From: an uncultured Bacteroidales bacterium
GTDB taxonomy: Bacteria > Bacteroidota > Bacteroidia > Bacteroidales > UBA932
Reading direction: 5' to 3'
NCBI GenBank assembly: GCA_945870315.1
Contig: CAMBRR010000006.1
Span: 1-46,383, forward strand
DNA: 46,383 nt
Both the position numbers and the translations under genes were made by a program. This document shows positions 1 through 7,661 of the stretch, one piece after another (the first letter of the stretch is position 1; each line of letters opens with the position of its first letter). A model generated the notes under the pieces. That model saw only the letters and a program-made list of their open reading frames with translations, did no database searches and was not told the DNA's origin.

Positions 1-1
1 T

Positions 2-637
2 TTATTTAAGATTGTGAGCTACAAGATAGTCTTCATAATCCTCCATTGACCTGAGAATCACATCTTTGGCAACATCGGGGCCATAGATGCTGATGAACTG
101 CATCCTGCTCGTGTGCTCTCCCGGGATGTCCTTGTAGGTGCTGAAGTAGTGGATCAGCCTTCGGATGATGTCTGTAGGAACTTGTTCGATGTCTGTCATA
201 GCACCATATACAGCATCATTTTGAAGAACTGCTATGATCTTGTCATCTGCCTGATTGTGGTCCAGAAGCCTAAGCCCACCGATAGGCCTGGCTTTGACGA
301 TGATGTCTCCGTGGGTCACATCCTTTTCAGTCAATATACAGATATCCAGTGGGTCTCCGTCTCCTTCCACATCCAGCCTTACAAGGGCCTTGTTGGTGAG
401 TTCAGCCATCTTGGGACCGCAGTAAGTCCTTGGGAGAAAGCCGTAAAGTGACGGTACGATGTTGGAAAACTTCTGTGGGCGGTCAAGTGAAAGGTATCCG
501 GACTCCTTGTCCACTTCATATTTCACGGTGTCGGTCGGAACGATTTCAATGAAGGCTCTTACCTCTTGAGGAACATTTTTTCCGAGACTTATTCCGTGCC
601 AAGGGTGAGCTTTATGAGCGTGATTATAGTCCATCAT
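2..637 (-). CDS. ppa: Inorganic pyrophosphatase (family I)
   Basis: Hydrolyses pyrophosphate to two phosphates in the cytosol, pulling forward nucleotide, tRNA-charging and lipid-activation reactions. The 211-residue protein has the family I signature region GDGDPLDICIL (about residues 92-102) with its metal-binding aspartates, preceded by the substrate-binding stretch around YGFLPRTYCGP (residues 65-75). Length is at the upper end for bacterial family I enzymes. Two consecutive ATG codons (637 and 634) are both possible starts. A TAnnTTTG-type promoter element lies just upstream at 666-673 and overlaps the stop codon of the preceding gene, so ppa is probably transcribed separately as well as by read-through. 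Complete: the stop codon sits at the very edge of the window. Confidence 0.95.
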   Translation of the reverse strand: MMDYNHAHKAHPWHGISLGKNVPQEVRAFIEIVPTDTVKYEVDKESGYLSLDRPQKFSNIVPSLYGFLPRTYCGPKMAELTNKALVRLDVEGDGDPLDICILTEKDVTHGDIIVKARPIGGLRLLDHNQADDKIIAVLQNDAVYGAMTDIEQVPTDIIRRLIHYFSTYKDIPGEHTSRMQFISIYGPDVAKDVILRSMEDYEDYLVAHNLK

Positions 638-665
638 ATGAACAGTTTATTTGATTTCAATTCCA

Positions 666-673
666 CAAATTTA
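666..673 (-). promoter_or_regulatory. Putative -7 promoter element for ppa
   Basis: On the minus strand the sequence is TAAATTTG, matching the Bacteroidota -7 consensus TAnnTTTG. A CTTG that could serve as the -33 element lies 20 bp upstream. The element is 29 bp from the ppa ATG. The match alone is short, so this is a moderate call. Confidence 0.4.
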
Positions 674-1174
674 ATCCCTTAAATTGACTTTGTCAAGAAA
701 TAAGGCTATTCTTTTGCCGATAATTCTTGCAGACAGTCCCACAAGCTCTCGGCAAGGCCGTTTCTGGTAGTATTCTCCAGTCCTGGCAGACGGGGTAGCT
801 GCTTCTTCCGGACCCTTTGCTCCGCTTCCAGGGGGAACCAGCCCGAGCAGTTCCCTACAGATGATTGAACCGTTCTTTGCACGAAATTCCTCTGCCACTT
901 CCCTCACGAGAGTGTAGTTCCGGGTTTTAGCCTCCCTGTCAGTCGGACCGGCTCCGCTGATGAGTCCGCACAGGAGTACCATCCCGCTGACACTTCCGCA
1001 AACCTCTCTCATCCTTCCCATCCCGCCGCCGAAACCGCAGGACAAGGCTTCTGCCATACCTTTCTCAATATCAAAAAGGTCGCTGTAGGCCAGAAACACA
1101 GCTTGACAGCAATTATATCCTTCTGAAAACAGGGCCTTGGCCCTCTCAACCCTTTCTTCGAGGTCAAATGTCAT
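671..1174 (-). CDS. C_GCAxxG_C_C family probable redox protein
   Basis: A 167-residue member of the family named for its spaced cysteines (Pfam PF09719). Visible are Cys22-Cys23 in YNCCQAV, the glycine-rich segment CGFGGGMGRMREVCG (Cys46 and Cys59) and Cys69 in LLCGL, with further cysteines near 105 and 142 in the less conserved C-terminal half. Family members are thought to be redox-active; substrate and partner are unknown. No signal peptide, so cytosolic. Its ATG overlaps the relA stop codon as ATGA (1171-1174), which implies translational coupling to the stringent-response gene at the end of the parE operon. Family call is firm, function is not. Confidence 0.85.
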   Translation of the reverse strand: MTFDLEERVERAKALFSEGYNCCQAVFLAYSDLFDIEKGMAEALSCGFGGGMGRMREVCGSVSGMVLLCGLISGAGPTDREAKTRNYTLVREVAEEFRAKNGSIICRELLGLVPPGSGAKGPEEAATPSARTGEYYQKRPCRELVGLSARIIGKRIALFLDKVNLRD

Positions 1175-3333
1175 ATTCTCGTAACTTTTATAATCGATTT
1201 ACAACTTCTGATTTGTGAGATGACCTTGTCCAGTTCCAGATTACTCGGAACAGCAATCCTGACGGTCATATCATAGGTGCCATTCCTCTGATTTTCAGTC
1301 ATATCAAATTTTCTGACCGAAGCACGGAATGAACTGATGGCTTCCATAAGTTCGTTGACGGCGTAATCCTCAAGGACGGAGATTACCCTCAAAGTTGTCT
1401 GGAAATTGCTTGTGGACGGGTTTTCACTCCATTTGACGCTTTGAATTCTGTATGGGTACCTGTCTATCAACCTTGCTGCATTAGGGCAGGACAACCGGTG
1501 AATCTTGATGCCGTCTGTCTTGGTGACGAAGCCGAAGACGTCATCTCCATAAACGGGGTTGCAGCACTTTGCCATCTTGTAATCCAGGCTGCGGACATTT
1601 CTGGCATCGATGATGAGGATGTCATCCTTGTTGCCTTTTTCACTGACTCCGTTTTTTTTCTTCTCTACCTCTTCGATGTCAATTCCTGTGCTTTCTACCT
1701 TTTTGGTTTCAGACAGCCAGGTTTTGATTTCGCTCACGTCTATGATGCCTTCTCCTACGGCAGCGTAGAAGGAGTTCAAAGTCTTGTATTGCTTGAGTTT
1801 CAGGAATTCTGCGAGCTGCTCATCATCGAGTTCGATTTTCCAGTTCTTCAGTCTTCTGCTCAGCAATTCCTTCCCGTCTGCAGCCTTTTGGAATTCAGCT
1901 TCGCTCAGCTTTTGACGGATTTTAGTTCGTGCCTTGGATGTTACCACGAAATTAAGCCAGTCTGAAGATGGTTTCTGGTTTTTGCTGGAGGTTATCTCCA
2001 CAACATCTCCCGTTTTGAGCTTTTCGCGAATGGAAACGGCTTTGCCGCCTATCTTGGCTCCTGAACACTTGACTCCGAGGTTGGAGTGGATGTCAAAGGC
2101 AAAATCCAGAACAGTGGCTCCGGCAGGCAGTTTGCGAAGTTCTCCTGAAGGAGTGAAAACGAATACATCCTTGGTCGGAATCTCTGTGAGTTCGTCTTCG
2201 TAGTATGCGGCCATAGGATCGCCCTCGGAACCGAGCGGATTCTCAAGGGCCTTCCTTACGCTCACCAGCCATCTGTCCAGGGTAGCCTCGTGGCGGATAC
2301 CCTTGTAGGACCAGTGTGAAGCCAGACCGTTCTCTGCAATGTCGTCCATCCTTTTTGTCCTTATCTGGACTTCAAGCGGACTGCCGTTCTTGTCCTTGAT
2401 GGTTATGTGGAGGGACTCGTAGCCATTTGGCTTCGGATTGGATATCCAGTCCCTTAGCCTGCTAGGGTCGGACTCGTATTCTTCTGTTACAAAGGAAAAT
2501 ACATCCCAGCACAGGGCGTGTTCCACCTTCTTGTCCTCTTCACAGTCAATGATGAACCTTATGGCGAAAACATCGAAGACGCCTTCGAACGGCACCTTCT
2601 GCTTCTGCATCTTGCGGTAGATGGACAGGGCAGTCTTGGTCCTTACTTTCAGCTTGTAGTGAATCCCGTGGTCAGAGAGCTTCTGCTTGAGAGGCTCAAT
2701 GAAGCGGGTCATCAGTTTCTGACGGTTTGCCTCGGTGCTCTTGAGCTTGTTGGTGATGGCTCTGTATTGCTCCGGTTCAGCATACCTGAAATAGATGTCT
2801 TCCATCTCGCTTTTAATGTTGTATAGTCCCAGTTGGTGTGCCAGCGGGATATACAGCATAAGCGTTTCCAGAATCTTCCTCTCCCTTGCTGTTTTGGAAA
2901 ACAAATCAAGGGAACGCATTACCTCCAGTCTGTCCGCTATCTTGATTACCACCACCCTCGGGTCGGTGGAAAAAGATACAATCAGCCTCTTGTAGTTTTC
3001 TGCCTCAAGTCTGGTGTCCTTAGGCTTGATTGTGGAAATCTTGTTAAGTCCTTCCACAATCGTAAGGATGTCCTTTCCGAATCCTTTTGAGGCAATGTCG
3101 GTTTCAGGGAAAAACCTTGTAGCCTCGTGAAGAAAAACTGCTGCGACGCACTCGGCGGGGAGACCGATTTCATCGCTGACTATCTTGGCGACTGCTAGCG
3201 GATGCTCTATAAACGGATGCCCGTTTCCTCTTGTGTGATCCTTAAGCGCCTCGGCTGCAATGTCGTATGCCGAACGGATAAGATCTCTTCCGCTCTGGTC
3301 GTAGATAGCAAATTTCTCATCAATTATGTCCAT
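1171..3333 (-). CDS. relA: RelA/SpoT homologue, (p)ppGpp synthetase with degenerate hydrolase site
   Basis: Long RSH protein (720 residues): HD hydrolase domain (about 20-160), synthetase domain (about 220-340), TGS (about 390-455), zinc-finger/RIS region with KCCNPVYGDD (about 590) and C-terminal ACT domain. The synthetase looks intact: RLRD at 290-293 (the RxKD-type motif of Mg-dependent synthetases, with Lys to Arg), PKPNGYESLH with Tyr303, and EVQIRT with Glu319. The hydrolase site is not: His44, His69 and Asp134 are kept, but the usual HD..ED is HEATRF, so Asp to Glu70, Glu to Arg73 and Asp to Phe74, and the usual RLHN reads RLEV (Asn to Val138). I infer a synthetase with weak or no hydrolase activity. 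It overlaps the upstream ligase gene by 14 bp. Bacteroidota often carry a second long RSH, which could supply hydrolysis. Confidence 0.93.
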   Translation of the reverse strand: MDIIDEKFAIYDQSGRDLIRSAYDIAAEALKDHTRGNGHPFIEHPLAVAKIVSDEIGLPAECVAAVFLHEATRFFPETDIASKGFGKDILTIVEGLNKISTIKPKDTRLEAENYKRLIVSFSTDPRVVVIKIADRLEVMRSLDLFSKTARERKILETLMLYIPLAHQLGLYNIKSEMEDIYFRYAEPEQYRAITNKLKSTEANRQKLMTRFIEPLKQKLSDHGIHYKLKVRTKTALSIYRKMQKQKVPFEGVFDVFAIRFIIDCEEDKKVEHALCWDVFSFVTEEYESDPSRLRDWISNPKPNGYESLHITIKDKNGSPLEVQIRTKRMDDIAENGLASHWSYKGIRHEATLDRWLVSVRKALENPLGSEGDPMAAYYEDELTEIPTKDVFVFTPSGELRKLPAGATVLDFAFDIHSNLGVKCSGAKIGGKAVSIREKLKTGDVVEITSSKNQKPSSDWLNFVVTSKARTKIRQKLSEAEFQKAADGKELLSRRLKNWKIELDDEQLAEFLKLKQYKTLNSFYAAVGEGIIDVSEIKTWLSETKKVESTGIDIEEVEKKKNGVSEKGNKDDILIIDARNVRSLDYKMAKCCNPVYGDDVFGFVTKTDGIKIHRLSCPNAARLIDRYPYRIQSVKWSENPSTSNFQTTLRVISVLEDYAVNELMEAISSFRASVRKFDMTENQRNGTYDMTVRIAVPSNLELDKVISQIRSCKSIIKVTRI

Positions 3334-5044
3334 TTTCTTGTTCGTTGTTTTCTTTCTGGCTCTCTTCCTTGGCCTTGTCCGCCTCTATGGTGTGAGCCTC
3401 GTCCTTGTATTTGAAACGACGTATCTTGGAGGTTGCCGTCTTCTCGAATGGTTCCTTCATCACTTCTACATCGTTGACCTTGGAGAATTTGCTCACCTGC
3501 TTGTTTACGAATTTGAGGATGCTTTCTTTCCTTGCGTCCAGCTTCTTGTAGAATTCATCTTCTCCCTCCTTGTCCCATTCAATGAGGTTCTCGTCAAGTT
3601 GAACCAGGGCTACCAGCCTTCCGTTCCTTTCCACCACGATGGATTCATTCACACCCTCTATGTTATTGATGACATTCTCGATTTCTTCAGGGTAAATATT
3701 TTCCCCGGAAGGTCCCAGAATCATATTGTTCTTGCGGCCTTTGATGTAGAAGCGGCCTTTTTCATCCTGAACTGCAAGGTCGTTGGTGCGGAACCATCCG
3801 TCTTCCGTAAATACGCTCCTGGTTCTGGACGGGTCTTTGTAATATCCCAGCATTACGTTGTCTCCCTTGGCTACAATCTCTCCCTCTCCTGTGTCAGGAT
3901 TCACATCATACAGTTTCAACTTTACTCCCTTGACTGGATAGCCTATGGAACCGACAGCCCTACCTCTGCCCATTGCATAGCTCAGAAGAGGGGAGGTTTC
4001 TGTCAGGCCGTAGCCGATTGAATATGGGAATTTGGCCTTGAGCAGGAAGGCTTCCACTTCGGGATCCATCTTTGCGCCACCTATTCCAAAGAAAGTGATA
4101 TGACCGCCGAACACTGTCTTCAGTTTCATCCCGATAAGCCTGCACATCAGCGTGTTCATATGCTCGTTCATCCAGCTGAGCGTGCGGCTCTTTTGTATTG
4201 TAGGAAGAACGCTTGACTTATAGACTTTTTCAATAATCAGGGGCACTGACAACATTGTGGTCGGCTTGACTTCCTTCAGGGCCTTGAGCAGGATGGATGC
4301 CACAGGCGGTTTGGAAAGATAATATACAGTTGCTCCACAGAACATAGGGTAGAGCATGCATATGGTCATTTCAAGAGTATGGGCCATAGGAAGGATGGAC
4401 AGCCACCTGTCTTTCTCGTTCCTCTTGCAAGTGTGATAGCAGGAGAGAACGTTCGAGGTCAGGTTGCGGTGGCTCAGTACCACTCCCTTTGCGCTGCCGG
4501 TAGTGCCTGAGGTGTAGATGATGGTCGCTATGTCATCAGGCATTGGCATGGCCGGGCGGCCGTCGCACGTGAACTTTTCCTCGTCTGCCTGGATTACCTC
4601 GAAGGTGTCGATGTCGATGACAAGAGTCATCTTGTCGCGGCATTTGCGGCTGACCTTGGATGCAAGCCTCTGGGAAACGAAGATAGCCTTGCTTTCTGAG
4701 TGCTGCAGAATGTTTGTCACCTCGTTCTCTGAGCTGTCCGGAAGAATAGGGATTGCGATTCGTCCGAAAGGAGTAAGGCTGAAGAAAGCTACCGACCAGT
4801 TAGGCATACTCTGTGACAGGATTGCAACCTTGTCTCCAGCTCCGATTCCGTACTGAGTCAATTTCTTTGAAAGGGCGTCGCTCTTTTTCTTGAGCCTCTC
4901 GTATGTATAGCCTCCTTCTTTAGTATCTACCCAGCGGGTGTATTGGTTCTTGGGAAAGATTGCGGTGGCATAGTCATACAACTTTCCCAATGTATCCACA
5001 TATCTACCTCTGAACTCCTGTAGTTTCTTGTAGAAATAATTCAT
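3320..5044 (-). CDS. AMP-dependent synthetase / long-chain fatty acid-CoA ligase
   Basis: Adenylate-forming enzyme (574 residues) that activates a carboxylic acid, most likely a fatty acid, with ATP and then transfers it to CoA. The P-loop-like motif YTSGTTGSAKG is at about 175-186, the A5 motif YGLTETSPLL near 343, the ATP-binding GWFRTNDLA near 416 and the hinge/A8 region KGRKNNMILGPSGENIYPEE near 436-455. The C-terminus is a highly charged Lys/Glu tail with no domain I recognise. No signal peptide. It lies 11 bp downstream of a PlsC-type acyltransferase gene and overlaps relA, which suggests that the pair activates and then transfers an acyl chain. The exact chain length or acceptor cannot be read from the sequence. 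Confidence 0.9.
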   Translation of the reverse strand: MNYFYKKLQEFRGRYVDTLGKLYDYATAIFPKNQYTRWVDTKEGGYTYERLKKKSDALSKKLTQYGIGAGDKVAILSQSMPNWSVAFFSLTPFGRIAIPILPDSSENEVTNILQHSESKAIFVSQRLASKVSRKCRDKMTLVIDIDTFEVIQADEEKFTCDGRPAMPMPDDIATIIYTSGTTGSAKGVVLSHRNLTSNVLSCYHTCKRNEKDRWLSILPMAHTLEMTICMLYPMFCGATVYYLSKPPVASILLKALKEVKPTTMLSVPLIIEKVYKSSVLPTIQKSRTLSWMNEHMNTLMCRLIGMKLKTVFGGHITFFGIGGAKMDPEVEAFLLKAKFPYSIGYGLTETSPLLSYAMGRGRAVGSIGYPVKGVKLKLYDVNPDTGEGEIVAKGDNVMLGYYKDPSRTRSVFTEDGWFRTNDLAVQDEKGRFYIKGRKNNMILGPSGENIYPEEIENVINNIEGVNESIVVERNGRLVALVQLDENLIEWDKEGEDEFYKKLDARKESILKFVNKQVSKFSKVNDVEVMKEPFEKTATSKIRRFKYKDEAHTIEADKAKEESQKENNEQENGHN

Positions 5045-5055
5045 TATAATAAATT

Positions 5056-5607
5056 CTAATGTGTGATATAACCATCCGGGTTCTTCCCGACAAGGTGCAT
5101 TGATTCGTAGATCTCCTGTATTCTGTTCATATCTGCCCTTGCGTCATCGGTCAAAGTGATTTTCTCGCCCCTGCCCACGTGTTTGGTGCCCCAGTCAAAA
5201 TATCCGAGATATACAGGGCATCCGACTTCTTTTGCTATCGTGTGGAAGCCTGTCTTCCAGCGTTTTACCGGCTTTCTGGTGCCTTCCGGCGCTATTGCAA
5301 GGTGGACGCAGTCCCTTGATTTCATTTCGCGTATTACACTCAAAACCAATGCCGTAGCATTTTTCCTGTCCACAGGCAGACCGCCGAGCTTCCTGAGAAC
5401 CCATCCGAGTGGCCCCCAGAAAAATTCCTTCTTTATCATACAGTAGGCAGTGCCTCCGATAGATTCATAGTAAAGATATGAAATTACAAAATCCCATACG
5501 GATGTGTGAGGAACTCCCAGAATGATGCATTTTTCTTCCGGTACAACAGGGCTGTCAACTGTCCATCCGAGGACGCGGAGCAGCCATCCGCAAAATTTTC
5601 TCCACAT
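5056..5607 (-). CDS. PlsC-like 1-acylglycerol-3-phosphate acyltransferase family protein
   Basis: Short (183-residue) acyltransferase of the PlsC superfamily. The catalytic HX4D motif is HTSVWD (about residues 35-40) and the glycerol-phosphate-binding block is APEGTRK (about 109-115), in place of the usual FPEGTR. There is no clear transmembrane helix beyond the hydrophobic N-terminus, so it is probably a peripheral inner-membrane enzyme. It starts 4 bp after parE stops and is followed by the acyl-CoA ligase gene, so the two lipid genes are co-transcribed. It is smaller than canonical PlsC (about 240 residues), as expected for this compact Bacteroidota subgroup; the acceptor may not be lysophosphatidate. 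Confidence 0.85.
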   Translation of the reverse strand: MWRKFCGWLLRVLGWTVDSPVVPEEKCIILGVPHTSVWDFVISYLYYESIGGTAYCMIKKEFFWGPLGWVLRKLGGLPVDRKNATALVLSVIREMKSRDCVHLAIAPEGTRKPVKRWKTGFHTIAKEVGCPVYLGYFDWGTKHVGRGEKITLTDDARADMNRIQEIYESMHLVGKNPDGYITH

Positions 5608-5611
5608 AATG

Positions 5612-7525
5612 TTATATGTCTATGTCTTCAAGTTCTGTTTCTGTCCTGAGGTGCTCGCGTATGAAGTTCTGGCGGTCAATCGTGTTGTCTCCCATATAGA
5701 ACTCCATAATCTCGGCTATGGATTCCTCGTCGCTGAGTTTCACCCTGTCCAGCCTGATGTTCTCTCCGATGAAATCCACGAACTCCTCGTATGATATCTC
5801 TCCGAGACCTTTGAAGCGGGTGATTTCCACACCGGTTTTCAGCTGTTTCACTGCCTTCTCCTTCTCTTCGGCAGAAAAACAGTAGCGCACCTCCTTCTTG
5901 TTCTTCACCCTGAAAAGCGGAGTCTGGAGAATGTGTACGTGGCCTCTCCTTATCAGGTCCGGATAGTATTTCAGGAAGAATGTCAAAACAAGCATTCTGA
6001 TGTGCATTCCGTCATCATCGGCATCGGTGGCCACGATGATGCGGTTGTACCTGAGGTTGTCCATATCATCTTCAACTCCAAGGGCGTTGATCAGAAGGTT
6101 GAGTTCTTCATTCTCGGCCACTCTCTTGCGGCTTTCCTTGTAGCAGTTGATAGGCTTTCCTCTAAGGCTGAATACTGCCTGGGTTTCTGCCTTGCGGGCC
6201 TTGGTGATGGTACCGCTTGCGGAGTCTCCCTCGGTGATGAAGATGCTCGTCAACTCGGCCAGCGCTTGTTTTTCCTTCGGCAGTTTGTCGTTGAAATGTA
6301 TCTTGCAGTCACGCAGCTTGCGGTTGTATATGTTGGTCCTCTTGTTGCGCTCCTTGGTCTTTTTCTGGATGCTGGATATTTCCTTTCTTTCTTGTTCGGA
6401 TGCGGTGATTTTTTCCTGCAGGACAGGAATGATTTCCTTGTGAATGTGAAGGTAGTTGTCCAGGTTGGTCTTTACGAACTCGTTGACAAAACTGCGAATG
6501 GTCGGGCCCTGGTCATAAGTGTGGGTGCCATCCTCATTCTCTATTTCGGTGTCCCACATATATGTGGAACCGAGCTTGGTCTTGGTCTGGCCCTCGAAGT
6601 TAGGCTCCTGTATCTGGATGCTGATGGCACCGATTATTCCCTGTCGGATGTCTTCAGGGGCGAAATCCTTCTTGGCAAAGGTCTTATAGAATTCCTTCAG
6701 AGTCTTGGCAACGGCCTCCCTCATTGCGGCAAGATGCGTGCCTCCGTCCCTGGTGTTCTGTCCGTTTACGAAGGATGCTATGTTCTCCCCGTAGCTGTTG
6801 CCGTGGGTAAGCACGATTTCGATGTCCTCCCCGATAAGGTGCACAGGTTCATAAAGTGGTATCTCGGAAATATTGTCCTTGATAAGGTCCAGAAGACCGT
6901 TTTCCGACTTGTATGGAGTGCCGTTGAGGTTGAGCGTAAGTCCTTTTTTCAGATATGAATAGTTCTTGACCATTGACTCCACGAAGTCCTGGTGGAACTG
7001 GTAGCCTGAGAACAGGTGCTCGTCAGGAATGAAACGGACAAAGGTCCCGTCCTTTTCCTTGGTCGGCCTCTGTCCTTGGTCAATCAGCTTGCCTTCCTTG
7101 AATTCTGCATATGAACTGGTGCCGCCTCTGAAGGCCTCTACATAGAAATAAGAAGACAGGGCGTTCACGGCCTTGAGACCAACACCGTTCAATCCGACGG
7201 ATTTCTTGTAACCCTTCGTGTCGTATTTTCCTCCCGTGTTCAGCACGCTCACTGCCTTTACAACGGAATTGAGCGGAATACCCCTTCCGAAATCCCTGAC
7301 AGAAGCTTCCTTGTCCTGTACATCGATGACTATCTGCTTGCCGAATCCGGCGGAAAATTCGTCTATGGAGTTGTCCACGACCTCTTTAAGGAGCACGTAG
7401 ATTCCATCTCCGACATCGTCTCCGTTGCCCAGACGCCCGATATACATTCCCGGACGTCTGCGGATGTGCTCAACGCCTTCGAGCGTCCTGATGTTGTCAT
7501 CATTGTAGTTGTTTATCTCTGCCAT
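5612..7525 (-). CDS. parE: DNA topoisomerase IV subunit B
   Basis: ATPase subunit of topoisomerase IV, which decatenates daughter chromosomes together with ParC (not in this window). The 637-residue product has the GHKL ATPase (EVVDNSIDE near 50, DFGRGIP near 80, GLNGVGLKAVNALS near 115), the transducer domain, and the TOPRIM domain with EGDSASG near 430 and DADDDGMHIR near 500. An in-frame upstream extension of 113 codons exists, but it lies over the promoter region and is not family-like, so I take the ATG at 7525, which gives the usual MAEINNYNDDNIRTLEGVEH-type beginning. First gene of a five-gene minus-strand operon with the lipid genes, relA and the C_GCAxxG gene. ParE rather than GyrB is inferred from length and from the absence of the GyrB-type insert. 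Confidence 0.93.
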   Translation of the reverse strand: MAEINNYNDDNIRTLEGVEHIRRRPGMYIGRLGNGDDVGDGIYVLLKEVVDNSIDEFSAGFGKQIVIDVQDKEASVRDFGRGIPLNSVVKAVSVLNTGGKYDTKGYKKSVGLNGVGLKAVNALSSYFYVEAFRGGTSSYAEFKEGKLIDQGQRPTKEKDGTFVRFIPDEHLFSGYQFHQDFVESMVKNYSYLKKGLTLNLNGTPYKSENGLLDLIKDNISEIPLYEPVHLIGEDIEIVLTHGNSYGENIASFVNGQNTRDGGTHLAAMREAVAKTLKEFYKTFAKKDFAPEDIRQGIIGAISIQIQEPNFEGQTKTKLGSTYMWDTEIENEDGTHTYDQGPTIRSFVNEFVKTNLDNYLHIHKEIIPVLQEKITASEQERKEISSIQKKTKERNKRTNIYNRKLRDCKIHFNDKLPKEKQALAELTSIFITEGDSASGTITKARKAETQAVFSLRGKPINCYKESRKRVAENEELNLLINALGVEDDMDNLRYNRIIVATDADDDGMHIRMLVLTFFLKYYPDLIRRGHVHILQTPLFRVKNKKEVRYCFSAEEKEKAVKQLKTGVEITRFKGLGEISYEEFVDFIGENIRLDRVKLSDEESIAEIMEFYMGDNTIDRQNFIREHLRTETELEDIDI

Positions 7526-7557
7526 ATCTTCCCTGTTATTATCTGCATACAAATATG

Positions 7558-7565
7558 CAAAGGTA
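7558..7565 (-). promoter_or_regulatory. Promoter of the parE-relA operon (-7 element)
   Basis: The minus strand reads TACCTTTG, an exact TAnnTTTG. An ATTG at 7585-7588 (minus strand) lies 19 bp upstream and could serve as a -33 element. The ATG of parE is 32 bp downstream, which supports the shorter ParE start. Confidence 0.55.
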
Positions 7566-7602
7566 CTAAAATGTTGTTGAAATGCAATCGGAAAGGCCCG
7601 TA

Positions 7603-7632
7603 TTTGCATATTAAAAAATATTGCTACCTTTG
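7603..7632 (+). promoter_or_regulatory. Promoter of the surface-protein operon
   Basis: TTTG at 7603-7606 and TACCTTTG at 7625-7632 are separated by 18 bp, matching the Bacteroidota -33/-7 consensus. The first ATG of the operon follows at 7662. The promoter is divergent from that of parE, and the shared 136-bp region also holds several TATGCA/TGCATA elements. I saw no other such promoter between the seven genes. Confidence 0.65.
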
Positions 7633-7661
7633 CAGCGGAATATGCACACGAAGTAACAGAA

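Noticed and set aside
3326..4021. A 231-codon plus-strand frame with hydrophobic start
   Set aside because: Antisense to the acyl-CoA ligase and no family-like pattern; shadow frame.
5933..6958. A 341-codon open frame on the plus strand
   Set aside because: It lies wholly antisense to parE, whose ATPase and TOPRIM motifs are plain; no signal, start context or family pattern.
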